Shown here: one piece after another, positions 27,821 through 37,173 of the stretch
Layout of the letters: the number at the start of each line of letters is the position of its first letter
Position numbering within the stretch: the stretch's first letter is position 1
Origin: CAWELS01 sp964468205
GTDB taxonomy: Bacteria > Acidobacteriota > Terriglobia > Bryobacterales > Bryobacteraceae
Length of the DNA stretch: 64,000 nucleotides
Assembly: GCA_964468205.1 (NCBI GenBank)
Contig: CAYXVG010000003.1
Span: forward strand, 1 to 64,000
Reading direction: 5' to 3'
The notes under the pieces: generated by a model
What the model was told of the DNA's origin: nothing
Databases searched by the model: none
What the model saw: the letters and a program-made list of their open reading frames with translations, nothing else
Program-made: the position numbers and the translations under genes

Positions 27821-30139
27821 CTAGTGGATCACTCCAAGGTTTTGATACTGTGTTTCACCGCTCGAGTCGTCCACGCCGTCATTGTCGGTCACGATGATGG
27901 AGTCCCCATTGGCCAGCACTGCATGGCCCTCGACCTTCTCGATCACGGAACCATTGGCCGAAGCCAGATCCGGCAGAATATCCCGGACCAGCGTCTTGGT
28001 CAGCACCGGGAACTCCCCGCCCTGGGACTGCGGCTCGACGCCGTCAATCGAAACTTTGTAGATGCGCTTGATGCGGGCGTCGGTTCCCGCCTGGTTGTCA
28101 CGTTCAAGCACCAGGAAGGTAGTGTCGTCGATCGCCGTGATCTCCGACAGGCCGACCCATCCGCCGAACGGCGATTCCCGGGGATCGAGCGGGTAGTAGA
28201 AGAAGGTCCATTCGCCGGTCTTCACCTCGTAGCGGCCGATGCGGACATGGCGGGCAGGATCCTCCAGCCACTCGCGCTGGAAAGCCACGTAAACCAGTTC
28301 GCTGTCGCCCACGCCGGTGGAAGTGACGCCTTCGAAACCGAAGCGGATCTGCCGGTCGTTCACGGCGTCCGGGAGTTCGATCTGCTCCACCACGTTGCCG
28401 CGCCGGTCGGTTTTGACCAGCAGGTTCAACCTGCCTTCGCACACACCAACCTCGGTGCACGTCGCATTGCCTTCAGAGGCTACCCAGAAACCGGTACCCA
28501 AGGCGCGAACGTTCAAGCCCTCCGGATCGAGATCCAGCGTGCCGCCGTCCGCCGTCCGCAACACGATCTCACGCGTAATCATCGCCGGCTCGGAACAGGC
28601 GTCAATCTCGAAAATGCGGCTCTCCCGGTAGAAGCTGTCATACACCGTGAAGGCCTGGCACGGGTTATCCGGGTCACCGGCCAGCGCGGAAAGAGCCGCC
28701 CAGGGGATCGGAGTGCCGTCCGTCCGGTCGCCCGACAGGATGGTTGGATAAGCCGGTGCGCCGGGGGACCATTCATAGATGGTCAGGCCAGCGCGGAACT
28801 TGCCGCCTCGGTCGTCCTCCTCGCTGGCCGTGACGAACAGGCTGCGCTCCGGTATCGGAAGCAAACCTTCCGGCCCAACGCCTCCGGGAAGAACCTGCCG
28901 GTATGTCGCCGAACCGTCGCCCTCAATCTCGTATACGAGTACCACGCTGGAGCGCTCGGAGCCGACAAACAGAAGGTTCTGCGTGCCGTAGGTGCCGAAC
29001 GCCACACCTTCCGGCTCGCTTCCCTTGTTTTCCGACCGGTCCTCCGGATAATGGCCCACCCGCGTGACCACGTGTTCAACTTCATTGCCGGCGCTGTAAA
29101 CGACGGCGCCACGAGTGTCGAAGATCGTGAATCCGCGGCTGCCGCCAAGCAAATCGCCCTCATCGGCCGTCGCCAGTAAACGCGTGCCGATCCACGTCAC
29201 TGCGTCCGGCTCGCGGGCGAGCTCGGTTAGTCCGGAGTTCGGCTCGATCAAATCGTTTTCGCTGGTGTCGATCTCGGTAAGATCAGTTGTACCCGCGCTG
29301 AAGTCGCCCACGACCGTCCCTGAAGGAAGGTCGATCAAAACCACGTGATTGTTCTCCTGCAGCGTAACGGCCGCGATGTTGCTATCGCTGATGGAAACAA
29401 ACTCTGGCTCCGGGTCCGTCGGGAATAGATCCGCCACTCCGGTCAACTCAACGTCTCGCGTGGACCATGACCGCGGATCACCGAGCAGGTCGACAATCAC
29501 AACAAAACCAGCGGGCATTTGAGGCAGCCAGCCGAGTTTTCCCCCATCCGCTTCACACACATCTTCATCCACTTCCTGACCGTCGGACATGCCGCCAACG
29601 CACAGATCTTCATTCCGCTCATTCTCAATCGCCACCGCCGCAAATCGCCCGCTCTTGCTCACCGCGACCGAGTCTGGCTGTCCTCCTAGGTCGATGGTAC
29701 GGACTACCGTCATCGTCGGAATGTGAATCACGCTCAGATGGCCGGAAGTATTGACGAAGTCCTCGCTCGTGTTCACCCCCGCCAGCGCATAAGGGCCGGT
29801 GATCGCAACTGCGGTCGGCTCGCCGCCCACCGCTATCACACCCATCCCCACCGGTACGTCCGGTACGGTGATGTCAACGAATCCTATCTTCTCGGTAGCG
29901 CCATCAGTATAGGCGACCGTTCTGCCGTCGGAACTCACCGCGGCGATTTCCGCTACCGTCTCTTCATCAACGCATTCGGCAGGCTCGCCGGCGCAAGTGT
30001 TTAGGAATACTGGATATGTCGCGATCCTCTTGAAACTGAAATTTTCGGCGGCCGGAGCCGAAACCGCGATGACCAAGCTTGCCATTGCAAGGACAGTCAT
30101 CACCCTCACCGCATCAAGGCGGGTTGAGATTCTATTCAT
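27821..30139 (-). CDS. Secreted beta-propeller protein, esterase-like phytase family
   Basis: Large exported protein (772 residues) with a Sec signal (hydrophobic about residues 13-31). The first ~370 residues resemble a seven-bladed propeller with repeated strands such as GEPTAVAITGPYALAGV and GQPDSVAVSKSGRFAAVA. The C-terminal half matches the esterase-like phytase domain, e.g. DLDPEGLNVRALGTGFWVASEG and GFEGVTS, with further EGV/EGH motifs. These are paired DPEG-type acidic sites, as in alkaline phytase propellers. Paired cysteines (CAGEPAEC) suggest disulfides. Role: extracellular phosphate-ester or ester hydrolysis, not proven. An AGAGGAG site precedes ATG. Confidence 0.78.
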   Translation of the reverse strand: MNRISTRLDAVRVMTVLAMASLVIAVSAPAAENFSFKRIATYPVFLNTCAGEPAECVDEETVAEIAAVSSDGRTVAYTDGATEKIGFVDITVPDVPVGMGVIAVGGEPTAVAITGPYALAGVNTSEDFVNTSGHLSVIHIPTMTVVRTIDLGGQPDSVAVSKSGRFAAVAIENERNEDLCVGGMSDGQEVDEDVCEADGGKLGWLPQMPAGFVVIVDLLGDPRSWSTRDVELTGVADLFPTDPEPEFVSISDSNIAAVTLQENNHVVLIDLPSGTVVGDFSAGTTDLTEIDTSENDLIEPNSGLTELAREPDAVTWIGTRLLATADEGDLLGGSRGFTIFDTRGAVVYSAGNEVEHVVTRVGHYPEDRSENKGSEPEGVAFGTYGTQNLLFVGSERSSVVLVYEIEGDGSATYRQVLPGGVGPEGLLPIPERSLFVTASEEDDRGGKFRAGLTIYEWSPGAPAYPTILSGDRTDGTPIPWAALSALAGDPDNPCQAFTVYDSFYRESRIFEIDACSEPAMITREIVLRTADGGTLDLDPEGLNVRALGTGFWVASEGNATCTEVGVCEGRLNLLVKTDRRGNVVEQIELPDAVNDRQIRFGFEGVTSTGVGDSELVYVAFQREWLEDPARHVRIGRYEVKTGEWTFFYYPLDPRESPFGGWVGLSEITAIDDTTFLVLERDNQAGTDARIKRIYKVSIDGVEPQSQGGEFPVLTKTLVRDILPDLASANGSVIEKVEGHAVLANGDSIIVTDNDGVDDSSGETQYQNLGVIH

Positions 30140-30537
30140 CTGTTCAATCTCCTCTTGGAATCCTCCGGAAATCCCTCCGGGTAGGTCTAGCTCGGATCAT
30201 GCAAGGATAAACACCCTGCGGTCAAGTGTTTCGGGCGATCGTTATTGAAGATTCACTGTATTGTGAAGATTGACACTCCGATGAAATAGTATTACCCAAT
30301 CGGGATCCTCATAATTGGGGTTTGAGTCTGGTCCCGGGTTCGCGCGGCAGTGGCCGGAAGTACGCCCGGCGCCGGATGGAGTGGAGCGCCCCGCACGTCC
30401 AGTTCTAGTCGACGCCGGCGAACGCTGTTCCGCAATCCTGGTCCGGGTCGGCTGCGGCCGGACGGCGTCACGGAACTGCCGGCGCTGCTAAGCTCTAGAG
30501 AGAGGTAATTCAAACCACGGGGGGGATTGAGGTGGAT
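30140..30537. other. Intergenic region without a gene
   Basis: About 400 bases between divergent genes. The left third is AT-richer than its surroundings and contains a small inverted repeat (TTCAC-TGTATT-GTGAA, 30252-30267) next to a TTGACA at 30270-30275, which could be part of promoters for one or both genes. The rest (30310-30500) is GC-rich and I see no conserved reading frame in it. Confidence 0.4.
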
Positions 30538-31332
30538 ATGACTAAACTCAGTCTGTTGTTCTGCGCGTTTCTCATGCTTTCTCCGGTCTTCGGTGCGGCT
30601 GAATCCTCCAAGAACCGTGTATCCGAACCATCGCTCTCACACGTGGCCTATCAGCCGCTGGTCATCGTCGGCGAAGGCTGGTCGCAAGAGATCATCATCC
30701 AGAATATCGGCCCGTTTCGCGGTACGCCCCTTGAGGGGGCGCTCGAATTCTTCACCGCCTCGGGCGAGCCGTGGTTGGTCGATGTGGAGGGCCACGGAAA
30801 GGTCAGCACAGTGCCCGTTTCCGTGCCGGTCTACGGCTCTCTCACCGTAAAAACAATGGTCTTCCAGACACCGCAGGAACTTGGCTGGGCTCGCATCAGA
30901 TTCCCCGAGGATGTGGATGTCCGCAACTTCTTCCACGCCTACACCATCTACCGCCGCCAACTCGAAGGTCTGCCGGACCAGATGACCTCCGCGCCGCTGT
31001 CCAACATCACGTTCGGCCCCGATACCGTCATCTATTACGACCACACGGATGGGAAGTTAACCGGTGTCGCGCTGCTCAACCCGCCCACGGACCGGCACAA
31101 CTTTGTCGACTTCACCATCAGGCTCTACGATGAAACGGGCGAGCTATTGCACGAAGAGCCCCGAAAACTTCAAAAGGGCGAAATGTGGTGGTTTTCCCTG
31201 ACAGCCGATTTCCCGGAGACCGAGGGCAAGCGCGGTCAGCTTGTTGTCGAGGGGTGGGAGATCCAGGGTTTCTCCCTGCAGTTCACACCCCGCGGAGCCT
31301 TCACCGCCATCTCCAACGTGGAAGGGATCTGA
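30538..31332 (+). CDS. Secreted hypothetical protein
   Basis: Hypothetical protein of about 264 residues with a Sec signal (MTKLSLLFCAFLMLSPVFGA). ATG 30538 is chosen; GTG 30532 in the same frame is possible. The mature part is all-beta in appearance, two similar beta-sandwich-like halves (IIIQNIGPFRGTPLEGALEFF and FVDFTIRLYDETGELL). I recognise no enzyme motif or known domain. Stop at 31330-31332 is about 100 bases before the next small gene. Confidence 0.75.
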   Translation: MTKLSLLFCAFLMLSPVFGAAESSKNRVSEPSLSHVAYQPLVIVGEGWSQEIIIQNIGPFRGTPLEGALEFFTASGEPWLVDVEGHGKVSTVPVSVPVYGSLTVKTMVFQTPQELGWARIRFPEDVDVRNFFHAYTIYRRQLEGLPDQMTSAPLSNITFGPDTVIYYDHTDGKLTGVALLNPPTDRHNFVDFTIRLYDETGELLHEEPRKLQKGEMWWFSLTADFPETEGKRGQLVVEGWEIQGFSLQFTPRGAFTAISNVEGI

Positions 31333-31432
31333 ACTTTTCTTCCGGCGGTTCTTGACCCGTCTACGGCTTCACCCTGCAACATGAAGGCGTGCCGCGCTTG
31401 CGGCGCCACTTCGTTATACCAGGGAGACCTTC

Positions 31433-31627
31433 ATGTCAGCACCAATGCACGTTGAAGATTGGGTCGAGCTCTTCCGCGGAATCGGCCTCGACGAAACCCA
31501 GATGCACCAATGGCACGCGCTCTTCGAGCGGAAACACCCGCACGCTCACCAGAGCTTCCTCGAATGGCTCAACATCGCCCCGGACGAGGTAGCGGAGATC
31601 CGCCGCAAGTCCTCCACCGAATGGTAG
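31433..31627 (+). CDS. Small conserved hypothetical protein
   Basis: A 64-residue acidic helical protein with a clear ribosome site (GGGAGA, seven bases before ATG). Pattern VEDWVELFRGIGLDETQMHQWHALFERKHPHAH...EWLNIAPDEVAEIR looks like a conserved small family I have seen next to regulatory or metabolic genes, but I cannot name it. A perfect 8-bp hairpin follows the stop. Confidence 0.72.
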   Translation: MSAPMHVEDWVELFRGIGLDETQMHQWHALFERKHPHAHQSFLEWLNIAPDEVAEIRRKSSTEW

Positions 31628-31632
31628 ACCGC

Positions 31633-31656
31633 GCGGGGGCAGGATTCCGCCCCCGC
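31633..31656 (+). terminator. GC-rich hairpin after the 64-residue gene
   Basis: GCGGGGGC and GCCCCCGC form a perfect 8-bp stem with an 8-base loop, five bases after the stop of the small gene. There is no T-run after it, so it may act as a mRNA 3' end stabiliser or a Rho-assisted stop rather than a classic terminator. Confidence 0.5.
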
Positions 31657-31854
31657 TCTACCCATCCGCCCGCCCAGCGTCGTTCCCCAGAACTTCCCTA
31701 TCACCTGGTCTTCTTCCGGCGGAAACGGGCCGAACCCGCCGCCCCACACCTCGTTGTCCCACATCGCCTTTCTGCGTTCGGGCGCCGGACCTCGCCCTCT
31801 CGGTTTCCGGCTCCTCCCGCTTCCGCTCAAACGGTAGGATAAGAAGATGCAGAG

Positions 31855-32730
31855 GTGGTCCGTATATTGACTTCCGAAACAGCGCAGCGTGCCGTCGAGC
31901 TTCGTGTTGCTGGCCATGAGGGAAGTGAATCCGCCGCGAGCCGGCATGTCTGGGAGGATGTGGGCGCAAGCGAATCGCCGTCCTGGTACCTCGACCCCGT
32001 TGTCGCCCGCCAAAAGAAAGATGTCAATCTTAACCTCCTGCGCCGCTGGATTGGCTCGCTCAAACCCAGGCTGATTCTCAAGACCGACCTTTTCGAGGAG
32101 GCGAACGGAGAGGACCAGGTTCTGTTTGAACTCCGCAACGGCGCCCGCGCCATCGGCATGGATATCTCCCACAGCGTGGCCTCCAGGGCGCGCTCGCGCG
32201 GCTTGTGCGAAGGGAACGAGTTTCTGGTCACCGACGTGCGCCGGTTGGGAATCGCCACCGGCAGTGTCGATGTCATCTTCTCGAACTCCACGCTCGACCA
32301 CTTCGAGTCAGAAGAGGAGTTTGATCGCTCGCTGGCGGAGTTGATCCGGGTTCTGCGCCCCGGCGGCGTCCTCGTCATCACCCTGGATAACAGCCAAAAC
32401 CCTCTCTACTGGCTCATCCGGCTGGCGGCGAAAACACCATGGGCCCCGTTTCCAATGGGCTACACTACATCCCTCCCGGGCTTGGTGTCGAGACTCAAAA
32501 CGGCGGGTTTGAAAGTTACGGGAACGGCCTACCTCATCCACAACCCGCGCTTGCTTTCCACCGCGCTCTTCCTCGGACTCAGGCGAATCCTGGGCCGCCG
32601 CGCGGATCGTCCCATCGCCCTGCTACTCAAGCTGTTCAGCCTGCTGGACCATCTGCCATCCAGACGATTCACTGCGAGTTTCGTGGCCGCCCGGGCCGAG
32701 AAGCCCGCGGATCCGGCCAGCCGAGCCTGA
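31855..32730 (+). CDS. SAM-dependent methyltransferase, class I
   Basis: Methyltransferase of 291 residues starting at GTG. The SAM-binding block is ARAIGMDISHSVASRARS (post-motif I, with the acidic D), VIFSNSTLDHFESEEEF is motif post-II and VLRPGGVLVITLDNS is the typical motif III. The canonical first glycine-rich loop is less obvious and lies about residue 75-95. Substrate unknown. C-terminal helices are basic (LRRILGRRADRP), possibly near the membrane. Confidence 0.8.
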   Translation: MVRILTSETAQRAVELRVAGHEGSESAASRHVWEDVGASESPSWYLDPVVARQKKDVNLNLLRRWIGSLKPRLILKTDLFEEANGEDQVLFELRNGARAIGMDISHSVASRARSRGLCEGNEFLVTDVRRLGIATGSVDVIFSNSTLDHFESEEEFDRSLAELIRVLRPGGVLVITLDNSQNPLYWLIRLAAKTPWAPFPMGYTTSLPGLVSRLKTAGLKVTGTAYLIHNPRLLSTALFLGLRRILGRRADRPIALLLKLFSLLDHLPSRRFTASFVAARAEKPADPASRA

Positions 32731-32745
32731 CCCTGTCCGGAATCC

Positions 32746-33471
32746 TCACCTCGAGCCAAAGCACTCCCGGAAGACCTCCGCAAGATCCTCCAGCGCCCGC
32801 TTGCCATCACCCTCGAAACTCGAACCATGCATGATCGCGAGGCGGCGGGGCTGCAGATCAGCCAGCTTCTTGAACAGCGCATCAGTCTGCGGCGTGTAGG
32901 GTGCATACCCGGCGAGAATCCCTGACTGCATCTTCCGGATGGTCTCGCGCGATGGCCCCGCAACGTCCGATTTCGTGAGCGGTTCTGGATTGCCGTCCTG
33001 GTGGAACAGATCCGAACAGAGCAGCGTCCCCTCGCTCTCCTCGAAGAGAACCGAGGCATCCCAGCCATGCGGAAGATGAGGTGTGCGGCAGTGCCGGAAC
33101 CGGTACTTCCCGGTCGTCAAGACCTCGCCGTCTTCGAGCGCCCTCGCCGGACGGCGGGCGAAGTCATTCACGCTCACTAGCGCTCCCACCGTGCTGCACA
33201 CCGGCCCCGCCGCCGGCGCCAGGTCGAGCCACTCATTCAATGCTCCGCATTCGTCGGATTCGAAGTGGCTGAACGCGATCCAGCGGAGCCGCTCCGGCGG
33301 GACCACCGAGGCGACCGCCTCCCGCACCTCCGGAAACATGTGGCGCAGTCCCGCGTGGAACAACAGCGGCTCGTCATCCAAGACAACGAAATGATTGAAC
33401 TGCAGGTCGAATTCTTTTACGTGAACCGAAACACGGTAGAGATCCGGTCCGATCTCGTGTACCAATGCCAT
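32746..33471 (-). CDS. Diiron MBL-fold oxygen-binding protein (ODP type)
   Basis: Metallo-beta-lactamase fold of 241 residues resembling the oxygen-binding diiron (flavodiiron-like) domain. IAFSHFESDECGALNEWL gives the H-x-E-x-D variant of the MBL HxHxDH metal motif that is diagnostic of diiron proteins, and TPHLPHGWDASVLFEES and LFHQDG supply further ligands. There is no flavodoxin domain. It may sense or reduce O2/NO in the cytoplasm. A GGGAGG site precedes the ATG. Convergent with the methyltransferase gene, divided by 15 bp. Confidence 0.82.
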   Translation of the reverse strand: MALVHEIGPDLYRVSVHVKEFDLQFNHFVVLDDEPLLFHAGLRHMFPEVREAVASVVPPERLRWIAFSHFESDECGALNEWLDLAPAAGPVCSTVGALVSVNDFARRPARALEDGEVLTTGKYRFRHCRTPHLPHGWDASVLFEESEGTLLCSDLFHQDGNPEPLTKSDVAGPSRETIRKMQSGILAGYAPYTPQTDALFKKLADLQPRRLAIMHGSSFEGDGKRALEDLAEVFRECFGSR

Positions 33472-33532
33472 TTCTGCTCCCTCCCCTCGAATTGGTCGCT
33501 GGCCAGCCTCGCCAGTAAATGCGAAAAACCCT

Positions 33533-34831
33533 TCAGAGATCCGTCACCGAACGCAAAGAATCGCCGCCAAGTGTGTTTGCGCCCGCCAATCCGTTCCCGG
33601 GCGCAAACCCGAGGAGCGAACAGCCGTCACATGGCCTGCGCAACCGGCAGGAAGAACGCGTGCATTGCACCGTCCCCAGCAGTCCGAAATAGATGCGCTC
33701 GAAATGCTGGGCATGGGTGCCGCGAACGAGCGCAAGGTCCCCGTCCCGCAATTCCTCCCGAAGCCATTCGGTGGCTTCTTCAATGCCGAAGAAACCAACC
33801 GCGTCTTCCGGATCAAACCCTTCTCGCATCGCTCGTTGCACCCCGTAGGCGTGGCGTTCGCCCACGAAAACGACTCGGTCCGCCGCCCCGCGCGCCACGC
33901 TTGCGTAGTACTTCACTCGCTGGCGCGGGGTTTTCCGAAAATCGGCGCAGTCCCCGATCACCAGCACCCGCCGCTCTACCCGGGCTTCGCGAAGCGCCGC
34001 GAGTGCTGCGTCGAACGAACCAATGCTGCCATTGTATTCGTCCCGGAGAATAACGGCGCCGTTCGGCAGGCGCCGGGGATCCATGCGCGCGGTGAACGGT
34101 TCCACTTCCGCTACCGCCTCCGCCGCCTCTTCAATCGGCACGCCGCACGCCCAGGCGGCGGCGATCGCTCCGAGTACGGAATACATCCAATGCTCGCCGA
34201 CCAGATTAGTGCGGACCTCGGCGTTGGCTCCGCCCGCATGAACCGTGAAGCGCAACCGGTCCGGCCATTGTGATCGGACATTGGTAGCCCGCACATCGTG
34301 AGACGCCGCGGTTCCGAACAACACCACCCTTCCAGCCGGCTTGCCCGCCATTGCCGCCACTCTGTCATCATCTCCGTTCAGAACTGCCACCCCTCGCTTG
34401 TCCATGAAACGAAGAAGTTGAGCCTTCTCCATCGCGGTGTTGTCAAGGTTGCGGAATCCCTGCGAATGCGCCCGGTCCACACGCAGCTCGACCACGACGT
34501 CCGGCCGGAGCAAGAACGACAACCTCCGGAGTCCTCCCGGCCGGTCCGTGCCGGTTTCGACGACCGCGTAGCGGTGCCACGGGCGTGTCCGCAAGATTGT
34601 CGTGGAACATCCCCACATCCCGTTTCGGTTCTCCGGGGTTTTCATCGTCGTGCCGCTCCGGCCAAGAATTGCTGCCAGGCAGTCTTTTGAAGAAGTTTTG
34701 CCGAAGCTGCCGGTGATGGCCACGATCCCCGTACGGATCAGCATCATCCGCCATAGCAAGGCGGCGGCATACACGGGATAAGGAATCGCGGCCAGCCAGA
34801 GATCGCGCATCCTCCTCTTCCAACGCCGCAT
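33533..34831 (-). CDS. Noncanonical Mur-ligase-family ATP-dependent ligase
   Basis: MurF-like amide ligase, 432 residues from ATG 34831, which follows a TTAGGA-like site; a start up to 34936 is possible and would add an unrelated-looking stretch. Residues 11-33 are a hydrophobic membrane-like segment, followed directly by the P-loop VAITGSFGKTSSKD (about 37-50). ENRNGMWG and VELRVDRAHSQGFRN match Mur ligase central-domain features. The C-terminal tail has a CTRSSC...CDGC motif that may bind metal. The MurF N-terminal substrate domain is missing, so it probably joins other polymers or cell-wall/capsule precursors. Confidence 0.72.
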   Translation of the reverse strand: MRRWKRRMRDLWLAAIPYPVYAAALLWRMMLIRTGIVAITGSFGKTSSKDCLAAILGRSGTTMKTPENRNGMWGCSTTILRTRPWHRYAVVETGTDRPGGLRRLSFLLRPDVVVELRVDRAHSQGFRNLDNTAMEKAQLLRFMDKRGVAVLNGDDDRVAAMAGKPAGRVVLFGTAASHDVRATNVRSQWPDRLRFTVHAGGANAEVRTNLVGEHWMYSVLGAIAAAWACGVPIEEAAEAVAEVEPFTARMDPRRLPNGAVILRDEYNGSIGSFDAALAALREARVERRVLVIGDCADFRKTPRQRVKYYASVARGAADRVVFVGERHAYGVQRAMREGFDPEDAVGFFGIEEATEWLREELRDGDLALVRGTHAQHFERIYFGLLGTVQCTRSSCRLRRPCDGCSLLGFAPGNGLAGANTLGGDSLRSVTDL

Positions 34832-35014
34832 CGGTCCTAAGATTTGAGCTGTCACATCTGATCCGCCGGCGCGAGCCCTTACCGTGGGCCATGCGCCTCC
34901 CTCCATCCCAGAGCGCCTCTCGAGCCATTCTCGCAAACATGGCCTGCCCGGACCAACCCGAGCCTCGCCCCAGGCAGCGCGAACAGGAGTATGTGCTGTA
35001 TAAAGAAGGTTCCC

Positions 35015-35467
35015 ATGGAATTTGCCACCTCAGGCGACCGCGTCACCGTCCATTTCACCGGAACCCTCGAAGACGGAATGGTCTTCGACTCATCCGTGGG
35101 AAGGGAGCCGCTCGAACTCGTACTCGGAAAGGGACACGTGGTTCCCGGGCTTGAAGCGGCCATCCTCGGCATGAAAAAGGGGGAGAAGAAATCCGCCACT
35201 GTGCCGCCCGAACAAGCCTACGGCTCTCCCCGCGAGGAACTTATTTTTAATCTGGAACGTTCGCAGATCCCATCTGATGTCTCGGTCGAGGTCGGCGAAA
35301 AACTCGCCCTACGCTCCCCGGATAACCGCGAGTTTCCGGTTGCCGTCACCGGCATCTCCGACGAATTCATCACCCTCGACGCAAACCACCCGCTGGCCGG
35401 AAAGACCCTCGTATTCGAGATTGAGCTAATTGATATCGAACCCGGAGAGGCTCCCCAGATCCACTGA
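35015..35467 (+). CDS. FKBP-type peptidyl-prolyl cis-trans isomerase, SlyD/SlpA-like
   Basis: Isomerase of 150 residues. FTGTLEDGMVFDSSVG and GKGHVVPGLEAAILGMKKGEKKSATVPPEQAYG are the FKBP core with an insert-in-flap (about residues 70-120: SPREELIFN...ITLDANHPLAGKTL), giving the SlyD/SlpA layout with the NHPLAGK motif. It lacks a His-rich metal-binding tail. ATG 35015 is chosen since it follows AAGAAGG and starts MEFATSGDRV; the upstream Met extension is not typical. Chaperone/foldase role in the cytoplasm. It converges with the lactate permease gene. Confidence 0.9.
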   Translation: MEFATSGDRVTVHFTGTLEDGMVFDSSVGREPLELVLGKGHVVPGLEAAILGMKKGEKKSATVPPEQAYGSPREELIFNLERSQIPSDVSVEVGEKLALRSPDNREFPVAVTGISDEFITLDANHPLAGKTLVFEIELIDIEPGEAPQIH

Positions 35468-35482
35468 ACGTTCCGGGTCCGC

Positions 35483-37144
35483 CTACCCCGCCGCGGTCAG
35501 AAACTGATGCCCGCTCGGCACCGCCCCGGGAAACACGTAGGCGTACAGCATCACGATCACCCCAACGATCAACGCCAGCACGATGCTGTGCTTCAACACC
35601 GCCCGGAATAGGTCGCCCTCCCGGCCCTCGATCCCAACCGCCGCGCAAGCCACAATGATCGATTGCGCGTCGATCATCTTCCCCATCACGCCGCCCGCCG
35701 AATTCGCCGCCGCCATCAGCACCGGACTCAGCCCCAGCTTGTTCGCCGTAATCACCTGCAAACCCCCGAACAAAGCGTTCGAACCCGCGTCTGTCCCGGT
35801 CAGCGCGACCCCGAGCCAGCCGATCAGCGTCCCGAACAACGGATAGAACCAGCCCGTGTGCGTCATCGCCAATCCCATCACCGCGTCCATCCCCGAGTAG
35901 CGCGTAATGAAGCCCAGCCCGAGCATCGCCAGGATCGCCACCAGGCTGAAGCGCATGCGATATATCGTCCGCGCGAAGACGCGCAGCGTTCCGCCAAGCG
36001 ACAGCCCCAGAATCGGCCCTGAGATCAGCCCCGCAAGGAAGGTCGCCGTGCCTACCGCCGAAAGCCACGCGATGTCGAAGTAGGCCGGCTCCGTGTGAGG
36101 AACGGCTACCACGGGAGGTGTGCGTGTGATCAGGTTGTGCAGCCCGGGTACCGGGATCCGCACCGTCACCGCGTCCACCATGTTCTTCACCGCCGGCACG
36201 CCCCACAGAACCACGAATACCGTCAGCAGCAAAAACGGCGACCACGCATGGAGCACTTGCCTGACCGTATGCCGTTTCCTCTTCATCTCTGCCACGGTCG
36301 GGTCGTGCGGGTAGCGCCAGATACTCTTCGGCTGCCACATCCGGAAAAACACCGCCAGCCATAGAATCGTGCCCATCCCGCCAACAATGTCCACCAGCGC
36401 CGCGTCCATGTAGTTCGACCAGAAGAACTGAATCGCCCCAAAGCCGATTCCGCAGGCCAGGCAGCCCTGCCACACCTCCCGCGTCTGCCGCCAGTTCACC
36501 TGTGTCCGCACCAGCCAGAACGGAAGAATGAGCGCCGTCCACGGCAGAATCCTTCCCACCGTCGCGCTCAGATCCGGCTCCGGCAGCCCCGTCACCGCCA
36601 CCAGCGTCCGGATCGGATTCCCGACGCCGCCAAACGCCACCGGCGCGGTGTTCGCCACCAGGCACAGCACCGCCGCCTCGAATGGCCGGAAGCCCAGCCC
36701 CACCATCATCGCCCCGCAGATCGCCACCGGCGCGCCGCCGCCTCCCGAGCCTTCGAGCAACGCCCCAAAGGCGAACGCGATCAGCAGCACCTGCATCCGC
36801 CGGTCGTCCGTAATCCCGCCAATCGACTCCTTGATCGTTTCGAAGTGCCCGGTCTCCACCGTCACCTCGTACACGAACACCGCGGCCAGCAGCGTCCAAG
36901 CGATCCGGATAATGCCGAAGCTGATGCCCGCGGCCGACGCGCTCAGCACCATCCCGCCCGGCATCCCGAATACCGCCCATGCCAATCCCAGTGCCACCAC
37001 GAACGCCGCTACCGCCGCCTTGTAGGCGATCACTTTCTTCACCGCCAGCAGATAGAACAAAAGCGTCACCGGCACGGCCGCCACCACCGTCGAGAGCGCC
37101 GCATTGTTCAGCGGGTCGTAGTTCTGGATCCACCCCTCGGCCAT
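35483..37144 (-). CDS. lctP: L-lactate permease family transporter
   Basis: Integral membrane protein of 553 residues with about 12-14 helices. Diagnostic LctP/GlcA segments include WIQNYDPLNNAALSTVVAA at the start, AFAFGALLEGSGGGGAPVAI, NTAPVAFGGVGNPI, and at the end TGTDAGSNALFGGLQVITA and MIDAQSIIVACAAVG. It takes up lactate or glycolate with protons. The reading frame chosen is the minus-strand frame with membrane helices; a longer parallel frame is a shadow. The TATAAT nine bases before the ATG suggests a nearly leaderless mRNA. Two genes away is a LarA-like protein. Confidence 0.93.
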   Translation of the reverse strand: MAEGWIQNYDPLNNAALSTVVAAVPVTLLFYLLAVKKVIAYKAAVAAFVVALGLAWAVFGMPGGMVLSASAAGISFGIIRIAWTLLAAVFVYEVTVETGHFETIKESIGGITDDRRMQVLLIAFAFGALLEGSGGGGAPVAICGAMMVGLGFRPFEAAVLCLVANTAPVAFGGVGNPIRTLVAVTGLPEPDLSATVGRILPWTALILPFWLVRTQVNWRQTREVWQGCLACGIGFGAIQFFWSNYMDAALVDIVGGMGTILWLAVFFRMWQPKSIWRYPHDPTVAEMKRKRHTVRQVLHAWSPFLLLTVFVVLWGVPAVKNMVDAVTVRIPVPGLHNLITRTPPVVAVPHTEPAYFDIAWLSAVGTATFLAGLISGPILGLSLGGTLRVFARTIYRMRFSLVAILAMLGLGFITRYSGMDAVMGLAMTHTGWFYPLFGTLIGWLGVALTGTDAGSNALFGGLQVITANKLGLSPVLMAAANSAGGVMGKMIDAQSIIVACAAVGIEGREGDLFRAVLKHSIVLALIVGVIVMLYAYVFPGAVPSGHQFLTAAG

Positions 37145-37173
37145 CGGCTGCCTATTATATCCTCGCCGCCCGC

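Noticed and set aside
27824..29179. A 451-residue plus-strand ORF opposite the phytase-like gene
   Set aside because: The minus strand gives a signal peptide and propeller repeats with a ribosome site; the plus frame has no motif.
35370..37133. A 587-residue minus-strand ORF parallel to the lactate permease gene
   Set aside because: Its composition is Gly/Arg/Asp-rich with no membrane helices or motifs, while the neighbouring frame gives a full L-lactate permease.
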